This document shows, in pieces, positions 1 through 8,882 of a DNA stretch of 64,000 bases. Source of the DNA: WHSW01 sp963740055 (lineage in GTDB: Bacteria > Actinomycetota > Thermoleophilia > Solirubrobacterales > 70-9). Position 1 is the first letter of the stretch; the number at the start of each line of letters is the position of its first letter. The position numbers and the translations under genes were made by a program. The notes under the pieces are model-generated. The model was given only the letters and a program-made list of their open reading frames with translations. It did no database searches and was not told the DNA's origin. The stretch covers positions 868,001 to 932,000 of the forward strand of contig CAVUCL010000001.1 of assembly GCA_963740055.1 (NCBI GenBank), read 5' to 3'.

Positions 1-1163
1 CGCCGACGTCGAGCCGCTGCCCGACGACTCGACGATGATCGTCCGCGCCCGCTCGGCGCTCGGGCTCAAGTACCTGGAGATCGACGCGCGGGACCTCGGA
101 CGAGGGCTACGCGGCGGGGGCGGTCGATCCCGCTCTACGCCGCGCAGCCCGGAGCCGGTCGAGATCGACGAGGTGCTGAGCACCTTCGACGAGCCGACCC
201 GGGTCGCGATCCAGGAGAACCTGGTCGAGTTCGGCAACGCGCTCGCCGGCCGCGGCCCCGACCTCAACGCCGCGCTCGGCCGGCTGCCGCGGCGTGCTGC
301 GCTACCTCGAGCCGGTGATGAGGAACCTCTCCTCGCCCGAGACCCAGCTCGAGCGCTTCATCACCGCGAGCGCCGCAGGCCGCGGCCGAGGTCGCGCCGG
401 TCGCCGAGGTGCAGGCGCGAGCTGTTCGTCAACCTCGACACCACCTTCACCGCGCTCGCCGACGTCGCCCGGCCGTTCATCCAGGAGACGATCTCCGAGA
501 CGCCGCCGACGTTCGACGGTCGCCGAGCGGTCGCTGCCGGTGATCCGGCCGTTCCTCGACAACAGCGCGGCCCTGTTCGCCGACCTGCAGCCCGGGGTCG
601 CGGCGATCTCCGACAACGCGCCGCAGATCGCCGACACGCTCGAGATCGGGACCCCGGTGCTGCGCGACTCGCCGCAGCTCAACCGCCAGCTCGCGCCGAC
701 CGCGCAGTCGCTGCTCGACTTCAACGACAACATCGTCGTCCGCGACGGCCTCACCCGCCTCGAGCAGACCACCGACATCCTCGGTCCGCTGGCCCGCTTC
801 GTCACCCCGGCGCAGACCGTCTGCAACTACGGCACGCTGCTGTTCCGCAACACCGCGAGCCTGTTCTCGAAGGGCGCCGACGGCGGCCGCTGGCAGCGGT
901 TCACCGTCTTCCGACCCGCCGAACGGGCCCAACAGCGAGGGCAGCCCCGCGGCGGCGCCGGCGAGCGGCGGCGGCGACGATCGGGAACTTCCTCCACTAC
1001 AACCCGTATCCGAACACGGCCGCGCCGGGCCAGACCTTCGAGTGCGAGGCCGGCAACGAGGACTACCTCGTCGGCCAGACCGGTGATCGGCAACGTGCCC
1101 GGCAACCAGGGCACGCTCACCGACGCCCAGCCCGGCGGCGACACCGAGGAGGAGACGCCGTGA
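1..1163 (+). pseudogene. MCE/MlaD family protein, 5'-truncated, ten +1 frameshifts
   Basis: This is the C-terminal part of an MCE substrate-binding subunit. Such proteins are periplasmic or envelope parts of a lipid-importing ABC system. The start lies upstream of the window. The end of the MlaD domain (SALGLKYLEID) is visible, then the helical region (VEIDEVLSTFDEPTRVAIQ), and at the end paired cysteines (TVCNYGT, TFECEAG) as in other family members. The correct reading is recovered only by hopping frames 2-2-2-2-0-1-2-0-1-2-0. Each hop is a single extra base, near 100, 124, 150, 285, 376, 418, 521, 907, 983 and 1081. It overlaps the next MCE gene (TGA inside GTGAGG). The coding signal between lesions is intact, so sequencing insertions are more likely than decay. 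Confidence 0.75.
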
Positions 1164-2726
1164 GGCGCCCGTTCGCGAAGCGGACGCACACGCCGCGCGA
1201 CCCGAGCAGGCCGGCGGCGGACGAGCGCGTCTGGGGCCGCAACTACCGCGGTCCGGCGCCGTGGATCTTCGGCCTGCTGGTCGTCGGCCTGCTCTCGATC
1301 GGGATCTACCTCGCGTTCGCGAAGGACCTCCCGTTCACCGGCAAGGGCTACGAGCTCACGGCGACGTTCGAGAACGCCGCCACCCTGCGCGAGACGTCGC
1401 CGGTGCGGATCGCCGGCGTCAACGTCGGCAAGGTGACCTCGATCGAGCCCGACGGCGAGCTCGCCAAGGTCACCTTCACCGTCGACGAGGACGGGCAGCC
1501 GATCCACGACGACGCCGAGGTCGAGATCCGCCCGCGGCTCTTCCTCGAGGGCAACTTCTTCCTCGACCTGACCCCGGGCAGCCCGAGCGCGCCGGAGCTC
1601 GACTCGGGCGGCGACGATCCCGGTGACCCAGACCGCGACCGCGGTCCAGCTCGACGAGGTCCTCGACGGCGCTCCAGGAGCCGCAGCGCCGCGGGCCTGC
1701 AGAAGCTGCTCTCGGGCTACGGGACCGCGCTCACCTACGAGCCGACCGAGGCCGACGACATCGGCCAGGACCCGTCGGTCCAGGGCGAGAGCGCCGCCGA
1801 GTCGCTCAACGACGCCTTCCGCTACGGCGGGCGCGCCGGGCGCGGCACCGCGATCGTCAACGAGGCGCTGCTGGGCGAGAACCCGCACGACCTCTCCGGC
1901 TTCATCGACAGCGCCGGCAGTCACGTTCGCGAAGCTCGCCGACCGCGAGCAGGAGCTCTCCGATCTGATCACCAACTTCAACACCTTCGCCGGCGCCCTC
2001 GCCGCCGAGTCGGAGAACCTCTCGCGGACGTTCGAGCGAGCTCGCACCGACGCTCGAGGAGGCCGAGCCGTCGCTCGCGAACCTGAACGAGGCGCTGCCC
2101 GCGGTGCGCGCGCTGGCGATCGAGTCGCGGCCGGGGATCCAGGAGCTGCCGACGACGATCTCGGCCGCGAACCCGTGGCTGAACCAGACCCGGGCGCTGC
2201 TGCGCTCGTCCGAGCTCGGCGGCCTCGCGCGCCTGCTCCGCAACGCGAGCCCCGGGCTCGCCGAGACCGCGGGGGCGACGAAGACGCTGTTCGACGAGCA
2301 GACCAACCTCGCGCGCTGCACCTCGAACGTGCTCGTTCCCGCCGGCGACATCGTCATCAACGACGAGTTCTCGACCGGGCAGCCCAACTACCGCGAGTTC
2401 TTCTACTCCGCCGTCCAGCTCGCCGGCGAGTCGCAGGGCTTCGACGGCAACGGCCCCTACGTCCGCTTCCAGTCCGGCGGCGGCCCGCAGCTGCTGCGAG
2501 GGCACGAACCCGGGCGGCACGCCGGGCACCGGCGGACGCTTCCCGGAGGGCACCTCGAAGGCATTCGGCAACGGGATCGAGGCCCCGCAGGGGATCCAGC
2601 CGGCGCTCCCGGACGCCGGCCCGCCGTTCCGCATGGACGTCCCCTGCAAGCGCCAGGCGGTGCCGCAGATCAACGGGCCCTCGGCGGCCGCCGGGACCGC
2701 CCGACCTGACGGCGGTGAGCCCGTGA
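1160..2726 (+). pseudogene. MCE/MlaD family protein, seven +1 frameshifts
   Basis: Second MCE subunit. The GTG start overlaps the preceding stop. A basic cytoplasmic N-terminus is followed by a membrane anchor (PWIFGLLVVGLLSIGIYLAF) and an MlaD domain (YELTATFENAATLRETSPV, then RIAGVNVGKVTSIE). A long helical region follows, then a C-terminal half ending DLTAVSP. The predicted role is capture of a hydrophobic ligand for YrbE/MceG-type transport. Single-base insertions near 1618, 1665, 1697, 1921, 2037, 2498 and 2690 must be removed to read through. All shift the frame the same way. The next MCE gene begins inside its stop codon. Confidence 0.75.
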
Positions 2727-4089
2727 GGCGCGCGATCCGCGAGCACCTGCGCGACTTCATCGCGATCGGAGCGCTGTTCCTCGCCGGGCTCGCGGTCACC
2801 GGCTACATCCTCTCCCAGCAGCAGCAGCCCTATCCCGTAGTGGGTGCCGATCCTCGGCGACGAGCGCTTCGAGCTCAAGGCCGAGCTCTCGACCGCGCAG
2901 GCGGTCACCCCGGGCCAGGGCCAGACGGTCAACATCGCCGGGGTCAAGGCCGGCGACATCTCCGACGTCGAGCTCGTCGACGGCCAGGCCGTGGTCACGA
3001 TGCTGGTCGAGCAGGAGTACGCGCCGCTGATCCACGACGACGCGACCGTGCTCCTGCGCCCGCGCACGGGGCTTCAGGACATGACGCTCGAGGTCGACCC
3101 CGGGGCGAAGGGGGAGCCGCTCGAGGAGGGGGCGACGATCCCGCTCGCGCAGACCGAGCCCAACGTGCAGCCGGACCAGATCCTCGCCTCGCTCGACGGC
3201 GACACGCGCGACTACCTCCAGCTCCTGATCCAGGGCGGCGCCGAGGGCCTCGGCGGCCGCGGCAAGGAGCTCTCCGCCGGCCTGCGCCGGTTCGAGCCGC
3301 TGGGCCGCTACCTCGCCCGCGATCGGCGACGCGCTCTCCGAGCGCCGCCGCAACATCGCCCGCGTCGATCACCAGCTTCCGCTCGCTGACCGAGGAGCTC
3401 GCGAGCACCGACACCCGCCTCTCGGAGTGGGTCTCGTCGCAGAACTCGGCGATCGGCGCCTTCGCCAACCAGGAGGCCGCGATCCGCGAGACGCTGCGCG
3501 AGCTGCCGCCGGCTCTCTCCGAGACACGGGCGGCGCTCGAGAGCGGCAACGAGCTCGCGCTCGAGCTCGGCCCGGCATCGGAGGCCCTGATCCCGGCGGC
3601 GCAGGCGTTCGCCCCCGCGCAGGAATCGGCGCAGCGCTTCTTCACCAAGACGACGGGGCCGATCCGCGACCAGATCCGACCGTTCTCGCGCGAGGTCCAG
3701 ACGCCGGTTCGCCACCTGAAGCAGGCCTCGAAGCCGCTCGGCGGCGACGACCAAGGGCCTCGCTCGCTCGCTCACCGACCTGAACCGGCTCTTCAACGCG
3801 CTCGCCTACAACCCGCCCGGCGCCGAGGAGGGCTACCTGTTCTGGCTCGCGTGGCTGAACCACAACACCAACAACATGTTCCTGACCCAGACCGCCGACG
3901 GCCCGCTGCGCGCGCGGGATCGTGCTCCAGACCTGCCAGACGGCGATCAACGCCGAGACGCTCGCCTCCGCACGGCCGTTCCTGCGCACCCTGCAGCAGG
4001 TCACCAACGTGACCCCGGCCGATCTGATCTGCCCGCTCGACGGGACGATCCTCGACGAGCCAGAAACCGACCCCGAGCCGACGCCGTGA
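2723..4089 (+). pseudogene. MCE/MlaD family protein, five +1 frameshifts
   Basis: Third MCE subunit, GTG start coupled to the previous stop. It has an N-terminal anchor (FIAIGALFLAGLAVTGYIL), an MlaD domain (FELKAELSTAQAVTPGQGQ, NIAGVKAGDISDVEL, LRPRTGLQDMTLEVDPG), a coiled helical middle (DTRLSEWVSSQNSAIGAF) and a C-terminus with LICPLDGTILDEPE. Insertions near 2840, 3321, 3366, 3751 and 3911 break the frame. The predicted function, envelope lipid uptake together with its neighbours, is inferred from family membership. The permease (YrbE) and ATPase genes are not in the window and probably lie upstream. Confidence 0.75.
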
Positions 4090-4096
4090 GCGCCTG

Positions 4097-5641
4097 ATGG
4101 AGACCAAGCCACCGACATTCGGCCGCATCCTGATCGCCGTCGGGTTCGCGATCTCGTGCTTCGCGCTCGCGCTCTTCCTCTGGCTCGCCTTCGGTGGCGC
4201 GATCCCGCTGAAGCCGGAGGGCTACCGGTTCACGGTCCCGTTCGAGGAGGCGACCCAGCTCGCGGTCGAGTCCGACGTGCGGATCTCGGGGGTCTCGGTC
4301 GGCAAGGTGAAGCGAATCGACCTCGACGACGAGGGCTTCGCCGAGGCGACGGTCGAGCTCGACGCGCGCTACGCGCCGATCCCGGCGGACACGAACGCGA
4401 TCCTGCGCCAGAAGACGCTGCTCGGGGAGACGTACGTCGAGCTCAGCCAGGGCTCGGAGGAGTCCGAGCCGCTGCCCGAGGACGGCAGCCTGCCCCAGGC
4501 CCAGGTCTCCGATGCGGTCCAGCTCGACGAGATCTTCCGCACCTTCGACGATGAGACCCGCGCCAACTTCCAGGCCTGGATGCAGGGCCAGGCCGCGGCG
4601 CTGCGCGGCCGCGGCGACGACCTCTCGGTCGCGATCGCGAGCCTCGACCCGTTCGCCGAGGAGGCCGACCGCGCCCTGCGCCTGCTCGACTCGCAGTCGA
4701 ACGCGCTCAGCGGCTTCTTCCGCTCGAGCGGCGAGGTCTTCGAGGCCCTCTCCGAGCGCCAGGGCCAGCTCCGCGGCCTGATCGTGAACTCGAACGAGGT
4801 CTTCGAGACCACTGCGCGCCGAAACGAGGAGCTGGCGACGGCGTTCACGATCTTCCCCACCTTCCTGCGCGAGTCGCGGGCGACGCTGACCCGGCTCGAG
4901 CAGTTCGCGGTCGACTCGGACCCGGTCGTCCAGGCGCTGCGACCGGGAGCGCGCGAGATCGAGCCGACCTTCGCCGCGCTCGGCAAGCTCTCGGGCCAGC
5001 TCGACCCGTTCTTTACCGCCCTGCGGACGACGATCGACCGCTCCGGCAAGGGCTTCCCGGCGCTGCGCCGCCTGCTCGACCAGGACCTGCCGCCGCTGCT
5101 CGGCCGCCTCGACCCGTTCCTGGCCTCGTTCAACTCGATCCTCGAGGGGCTGCGCCTCTACCGCCACGAGATCACCGCCTTCCTCGGCAACGCGGCCGCG
5201 GCGACCCAGGGCTACCTCGAGATCGACACCCAGACCGGGCTCCCGGTCCATTATCTGCGCACCGAAGCCCCGCTCACCCCCGAGGTGCTCGCCTCCTATC
5301 CGCGCCGGCTCGAGATCCAGCGCACGAACCCGTACCTGAAGCCGAAGGGCTACGCGAACCTGGCCACCGGCCTCGAGTCGTTCGAGACCCGCCAGTGCGC
5401 GAGCGGCGTCAGCGCGACGCTCGACCCCGCCACCCCCGAGGACCCCGACTTCAACGTCCGCACCGGGGGCGACGTCGAGGATGCCCAGGACTACTTCGAC
5501 CGGATCCTCGAGTTCGCGTTCGTGAACCAGCTCTCCACGGACACGATCGGCGCGCCGCCGTGCGTCGAGCAGGGTCCGTTCGACTCGATCGGCACCCCCG
5601 CGGAGCAGAGCGATTACCTGCACGTCTATCCGCAGCCGTGA
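4097..5641 (+). CDS. MCE/MlaD family lipid-transport protein, intact
   Basis: Fourth and last subunit of the MCE cluster, 514 aa and uninterrupted. Residues 10-32 form an N-terminal signal anchor. The MlaD domain spans about 40-118 (YRFTVPFEEATQLAVESDV, ISGVSVGKVKRIDLDDEG, LLGETYVELSQG). Residues 125-390 are a long helical stretch typical of actinobacterial Mce proteins, which form a lipid-conducting tube. The C-terminal part has two cysteines (RQCASG, PPCVEQG). The ATG lies 7 nt after the previous stop, so it is co-transcribed. The lack of any frameshift here contrasts sharply with the three upstream paralogs. The transported lipid cannot be deduced. Confidence 0.88.
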   Translation: METKPPTFGRILIAVGFAISCFALALFLWLAFGGAIPLKPEGYRFTVPFEEATQLAVESDVRISGVSVGKVKRIDLDDEGFAEATVELDARYAPIPADTNAILRQKTLLGETYVELSQGSEESEPLPEDGSLPQAQVSDAVQLDEIFRTFDDETRANFQAWMQGQAAALRGRGDDLSVAIASLDPFAEEADRALRLLDSQSNALSGFFRSSGEVFEALSERQGQLRGLIVNSNEVFETTARRNEELATAFTIFPTFLRESRATLTRLEQFAVDSDPVVQALRPGAREIEPTFAALGKLSGQLDPFFTALRTTIDRSGKGFPALRRLLDQDLPPLLGRLDPFLASFNSILEGLRLYRHEITAFLGNAAAATQGYLEIDTQTGLPVHYLRTEAPLTPEVLASYPRRLEIQRTNPYLKPKGYANLATGLESFETRQCASGVSATLDPATPEDPDFNVRTGGDVEDAQDYFDRILEFAFVNQLSTDTIGAPPCVEQGPFDSIGTPAEQSDYLHVYPQP

Positions 5642-5686
5642 TACAAGAGAGCAACTTCCTGGCCCCGCACGGGTTAGGACCGATGC

Positions 5687-5705
5687 GGCCGGGAGAGTCC
5701 CGGCC
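5687..5705 (+). terminator. hairpin downstream of the MCE cluster
   Basis: A perfect 8-bp inverted repeat (GGCCGGGA, 3-nt loop, TCCCGGCC) lies 46 nt after the last MCE stop. No U-tract follows, so it may be an imperfect terminator or an RNA stabiliser. The call rests on its position and its perfect stem. Confidence 0.4.
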
Positions 5706-5785
5706 AGGACTTGCAAGGGTCAACGGAGATCGACAAACACCGCGCCGGCCGCGCGCCTCGCGGTATCTCACACATAGGAGGAGAA

Positions 5786-6541
5786 GTGATTCGTAAGTCA
5801 CGCTTGATCGTCGCGCTCGGGCTGGTGCTCGCGCTCGGCGTCGCGGGCATCGCCTTCGCCGACGGTACGTCGGAGAACGATCCGAAGGTTCTCGGCAAGG
5901 TGTCGCCGAAGAAGCTCGACAAGAAGAAGTTCAAGCCGGTCAAGTTCTATACGGGCGTCGCGACCACGACCACGTCCAGCGTCCCGGGGCAGCAGAACCC
6001 TGAGTCGGAGATGCTCGAGTTCGGCAAGAACATCAAGTTCCAGAACAAGAAGGCGCCGTTCTGCTCCGTGCCGCTCAACGGGACGACGACCGAGCAGGCC
6101 GAGGCCGCGTGCGCGGCGGAGGTCGGCGGTAACGGCTCCGTGATCGGCAAGGGCCAGGCCAACGCCGATCTCGGCCAGGGTCCGCAGCAGGTCGACGATG
6201 TGATCGTGACCGCGTTCAACGGTCCTGGACCGAATCAGCTGCGTCTGCACGCGTGGAGCCCGACGCTCGGTTCCGGCGCCACCCAGGTGGTCGACGGGCT
6301 GATCGTCAAGGCGCCCTCGGGCGGCAAGTACGGCCAGGCGCTCTCGGTTCCGGACGCCCCGGACCTGGGCGAGGACGCGTTCATGCTGACGCTGTTCGAC
6401 TCCACGATCAGCAAGTCGAGCAAGGTGGTCAGCGGCCGCTGCAAGGCGAAGAAGTTCCTCTGGAAGCGCACCGTCACCTACGACGATGGCACCAAGGAGA
6501 CGGTCGAGCTGAGCCAGAAGTGCAAGCGCAAGGGGAACTAG
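5786..6541 (+). CDS. secreted protein of unknown function
   Basis: 251 aa from a GTG start chosen because a strong Shine-Dalgarno (AGGAGGAG, 5776-5783) lies just upstream. Residues 1-25 form a signal peptide (basic VIRKSR, hydrophobic core, cleavage after AFA). The mature protein is Lys-rich at first (KKLDKKKFKPVKF), has two isolated cysteines (FCSVPL, AACAAEV), and ends with a pair (SGRCKAKK, SQKCKRKGN) that could form a disulfide. No known domain is recognised. It has its own leader (5642-5785) and ends at a perfect terminator, so it is monocistronic. The unusually good ribosome site and terminator suggest strong expression. Confidence 0.75.
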   Translation: MIRKSRLIVALGLVLALGVAGIAFADGTSENDPKVLGKVSPKKLDKKKFKPVKFYTGVATTTTSSVPGQQNPESEMLEFGKNIKFQNKKAPFCSVPLNGTTTEQAEAACAAEVGGNGSVIGKGQANADLGQGPQQVDDVIVTAFNGPGPNQLRLHAWSPTLGSGATQVVDGLIVKAPSGGKYGQALSVPDAPDLGEDAFMLTLFDSTISKSSKVVSGRCKAKKFLWKRTVTYDDGTKETVELSQKCKRKGN

Positions 6542-6572
6542 GTTCGTTCTTCGGCGCTTGACGCCAGTTGAG

Positions 6573-6604
6573 GAAAGGGCGGCCTTCGGGCCGCCCTTTC
6601 TTTT
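6573..6604 (+). terminator. rho-independent terminator with UUCG loop
   Basis: A perfect 12-bp stem (GAAAGGGCGGCC / GGCCGCCCTTTC) is closed by the extra-stable TTCG tetraloop and followed by TTTT. It lies 32 nt after the stop of the secreted protein. It is the cleanest intrinsic terminator in the window. Confidence 0.9.
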
Positions 6605-6630
6605 CCGTTCGGGCCGCATGGTCCGGTAGG

Positions 6631-6999
6631 TTGCGACGATCTTGCGACAGGTGGGGAGCACTCCTGTCGGTCGCCGTCGCGGTGCTGGCGATCGGCGGTT
6701 GCGGCGGCGGCGAGGAGACGCGCTTCAACGACGCGAAGATCGTCGAGCGCCTGAACCTGAAGGAGTCCGCCGACGGCAAGGCCTATGAGATCGACGGCGA
6801 CCCGTTCTGCGAGGTCGACCGCAAGCTCCTCAACGACGCGACCGAGGTCGAGGAGGCCGCCGACCGCGACGAGTTCGGGCTCGTGATCGCGAGCCGCGAG
6901 GGCAACGCCGGGGTCGAGGGCCTGCCCCCGTTCAACCCCGAGTGCGGCGAGGTCGCGGAGAAGAAGCTCAACCGGCTCGATCCCGAGCCCGCCGAGTAG
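6631..6999 (+). CDS. putative lipoprotein
   Basis: 122 aa from TTG at 6631. Upstream in-frame ATG codons lie inside the preceding terminator and are unlikely. The N-terminus is a lipoprotein signal (LRRSCDRWGALLSVAVAVLA) with lipobox IGGC; the cysteine at residue 24 would be lipid-anchored. The mature part is short and acidic, with two cysteines (DPFCEVD, NPECGEV) likely to pair. It has no recognised domain. Its downstream neighbour appears to have its own promoter. It could be a small envelope protein, but its function is unknown. Confidence 0.6.
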   Translation: MRRSCDRWGALLSVAVAVLAIGGCGGGEETRFNDAKIVERLNLKESADGKAYEIDGDPFCEVDRKLLNDATEVEEAADRDEFGLVIASREGNAGVEGLPPFNPECGEVAEKKLNRLDPEPAE

Positions 7000-7034
7000 C
7001 GGTCGACGGAGTAGCGGTCGGCCGTCGGCGGGCG

Positions 7035-7040
7035 TAGGCT
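7035..7040 (+). promoter_or_regulatory. -10 box TAGGCT, leaderless type
   Basis: A TANNNT hexamer lies 7 nt before the ATG of the RemA-like gene. There is no Shine-Dalgarno, so transcription would begin at or next to the start codon. Confidence 0.5.
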
Positions 7041-7047
7041 TTCGGCG

Positions 7048-7314
7048 ATGGCGACCAAGCGCGAGCCACGGCTGGTCTCGCTCGGCTACGGCAAGCTCGT
7101 CCGGGCGGATCGCGTCTTCGCCCTGGTCCCGCTCGACGCCGCCGACCGCGGCGACGGCCGGCGCACCTACGTCCATGTCGAGGGGCTCTCCGAGCCCCTG
7201 GTCGCGTCGCGATCCGAGCGCGCGATCCTCGCCGACATCGAGGCGGCGCTCGCCGAGGCCGCGGGCATCCCGCGCAAGCGCCGCGGCGCCAAGGGCCAGG
7301 AGACGCTGCTCTGA
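7048..7314 (+). CDS. RemA/DUF370-like protein
   Basis: 88 aa. The segment LVSLGYGKLVRADRVFALVP followed by GRRTYVHV and SERAILADIEAAL follows the pattern of the RemA/YlzA (DUF370) family: hydrophobic strand, GxGxxVxAxR turn, GRRT, then a short DNA-binding-type helix. In Firmicutes, RemA is a DNA-binding regulator of matrix genes. The basic tail (RKRRGAKGQ) would suit nucleic-acid binding. It sits just upstream of metG. The family call is by eye; the regulatory role here is inference. Confidence 0.5.
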   Translation: MATKREPRLVSLGYGKLVRADRVFALVPLDAADRGDGRRTYVHVEGLSEPLVASRSERAILADIEAALAEAAGIPRKRRGAKGQETLL

Positions 7315-7335
7315 GGTGCGCCGCCGGGCCCTGAC

Positions 7336-7341
7336 TATGCT
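7336..7341 (+). promoter_or_regulatory. -10 box TATGCT for metG
   Basis: A TANNNT box ends 10 nt before GTG 7352. The upstream in-frame ATG (7337) falls inside this box, which favours GTG 7352 as the metG start on a leaderless or near-leaderless mRNA. Confidence 0.5.
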
Positions 7342-7351
7342 CACGCGGGCC

Positions 7352-8860
7352 GTGAGCTTCTACGTCACCACGCCGATCTACTACGTCAACGCCGAGCCTC
7401 ATCTCGGCCACGCGTACTCGACGATCGCCGCCGACGTGCTCGCCCGCCACCACCGCCAGCGCGGCGACGACGTCTTCTTCCTCACCGGCACCGACGAGCA
7501 CGGCGAGCCGGTCGCGCTCGCCGCCGAGAGCGAGGGCGTCACCCCGCAGGAGCTCGCCGACCGAAACGCGCCCACGTTCGAGGCGATGGCGCGAGCTGGT
7601 CGGCGCCTCGAACGACTTCTTCATCCGCACCTCCGACCCGCGCCACGCCGAGCGAAGGTCGCCGAGGTGATCCAGCGCGTCTACGACAACGGCCACGTCT
7701 ACGAGGGCGTCTACGAGGGCTGGTACTGCCCGCGCTGCGCCGACTTCAAGACCGAGCGCGAGCTCGGGCCCGGCAACACCTGCCCGATCCACGAGATCCC
7801 GCTCGAGCGCGAGCGGGAGGAGAACTGGTTCTTCCGCCTGAGCGCCTTCCAGGGCGAGCTCGAGCGCCTCTACGCCGAGCAGCCCGACTTCGTCGTCCCG
7901 GACTTCCGCCGCAACGAGGCGCTCTCGTTCATCGAGCGCGGGCTCGAGGACGTCTCGCTCTCGCGGCCGAAGCTGAAGTGGGGGATGAAGCTGCCCTGGG
8001 ACCAGAGCCAGCGCATGTACGTCTGGTTCGACGCGCTGCTCAACTACTACACCGCGCTCTCCTTCGCCCGCGACGGCGAGGACCTGACCGAGCGCTTCTG
8101 GCCCGCGACCCTGCACGTCCTCGCCAAGGACATCCTCAAGTTCCACGCCGTGATCTGGCCGGCGCTGCTGCTCGCCGCCGGGCTCGAGCCACCGCGCGGG
8201 ATGGTCATCCACGGCTACCTGCTGATGGGCGAGCGCAAGATGTCGAAGTCGCTCGGCAACGTCCTCGACCCGAACGAGGTCATCGACCGCTTCGGCGCCG
8301 ACGCGCTGCGCTTCTACTGCAACCGCGAGGTCTCCTTCGGCCAGGACGGCAGCGTCTCGGCGGCCGGGTTCGAGGCTCGGTACGAGACCGAGCTCGCCAA
8401 CGACTGGGGCAACCTCGCCAGCCGCACGCTGGCGATGATCGAGCGCTACCGCGACGGCCTCGTCCCCGAGGCGGAGGTCGACCCGGCGCTGTGCGAGGGC
8501 GAGGACGCGCTCGCCGGGGTCGCGGAGGAGGTCAGCGAGCTGCTCGACCGCGCCGAGCTGACCCAGGCGCTGGAGGCGATCTGGGCCCGGGTGCGGCGGC
8601 TGAACCGCTACGTCGAGGAGTCGGCGCCGTGGGAGCTGGCGAAGGACCCCGCGCAGGCCGAACGACTCGACCGAACCCTGTATTCCTTGGCCGAGGGGAT
8701 CCGGGTGCTGGCGCTGCTGCTCTGCGCCTACATGCCGCAGTCGAGCGCCGACCTGCTCGACGCGCTCGCCGAGCCCGAGCGCGGCGTCGTCCCTTTCGGC
8801 TCGCGCGGCGGTGGCCAGCGGGTCGAGCGGATCCCGCCCCTGTTCCCGAAGCTCGACTAG
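7352..8860 (+). CDS. metG: methionyl-tRNA synthetase (short internal frame excursion)
   Basis: It charges tRNA-Met with methionine in the cytoplasm. It is a class I enzyme, 502 aa. The N-terminus SFYVTTPIYYVN leads into the HLGH signature (residues 17-20). A zinc knuckle CPRC with CPIH lies near residues 125-150. KMSKS is at about 296-300, and an anticodon-binding helical domain ends the protein. No C-terminal tRNA-binding extension is present. Between about 7591 and 7665 the frame is wrong. The expected sequence ELVGASNDFFIRTSDPRHAE is encoded in another frame, which implies one extra base near 7591 and a compensating change near 7660. The overall frame stays open, so a shadow peptide replaces about 25 residues. 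It opens the conserved metG-tatD-rsmA-ispE block. Confidence 0.92.
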   Translation: MSFYVTTPIYYVNAEPHLGHAYSTIAADVLARHHRQRGDDVFFLTGTDEHGEPVALAAESEGVTPQELADRNAPTFEAMARAGRRLERLLHPHLRPAPRRAKVAEVIQRVYDNGHVYEGVYEGWYCPRCADFKTERELGPGNTCPIHEIPLEREREENWFFRLSAFQGELERLYAEQPDFVVPDFRRNEALSFIERGLEDVSLSRPKLKWGMKLPWDQSQRMYVWFDALLNYYTALSFARDGEDLTERFWPATLHVLAKDILKFHAVIWPALLLAAGLEPPRGMVIHGYLLMGERKMSKSLGNVLDPNEVIDRFGADALRFYCNREVSFGQDGSVSAAGFEARYETELANDWGNLASRTLAMIERYRDGLVPEAEVDPALCEGEDALAGVAEEVSELLDRAELTQALEAIWARVRRLNRYVEESAPWELAKDPAQAERLDRTLYSLAEGIRVLALLLCAYMPQSSADLLDALAEPERGVVPFGSRGGGQRVERIPPLFPKLD

Positions 8861-8882
8861 AGATGAGGAGGGCGGGGCGCCG

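Noticed and set aside
4001..5716. A 571-codon minus-strand open frame
   Set aside because: Shadow of the intact MCE gene; biased composition and no motifs.
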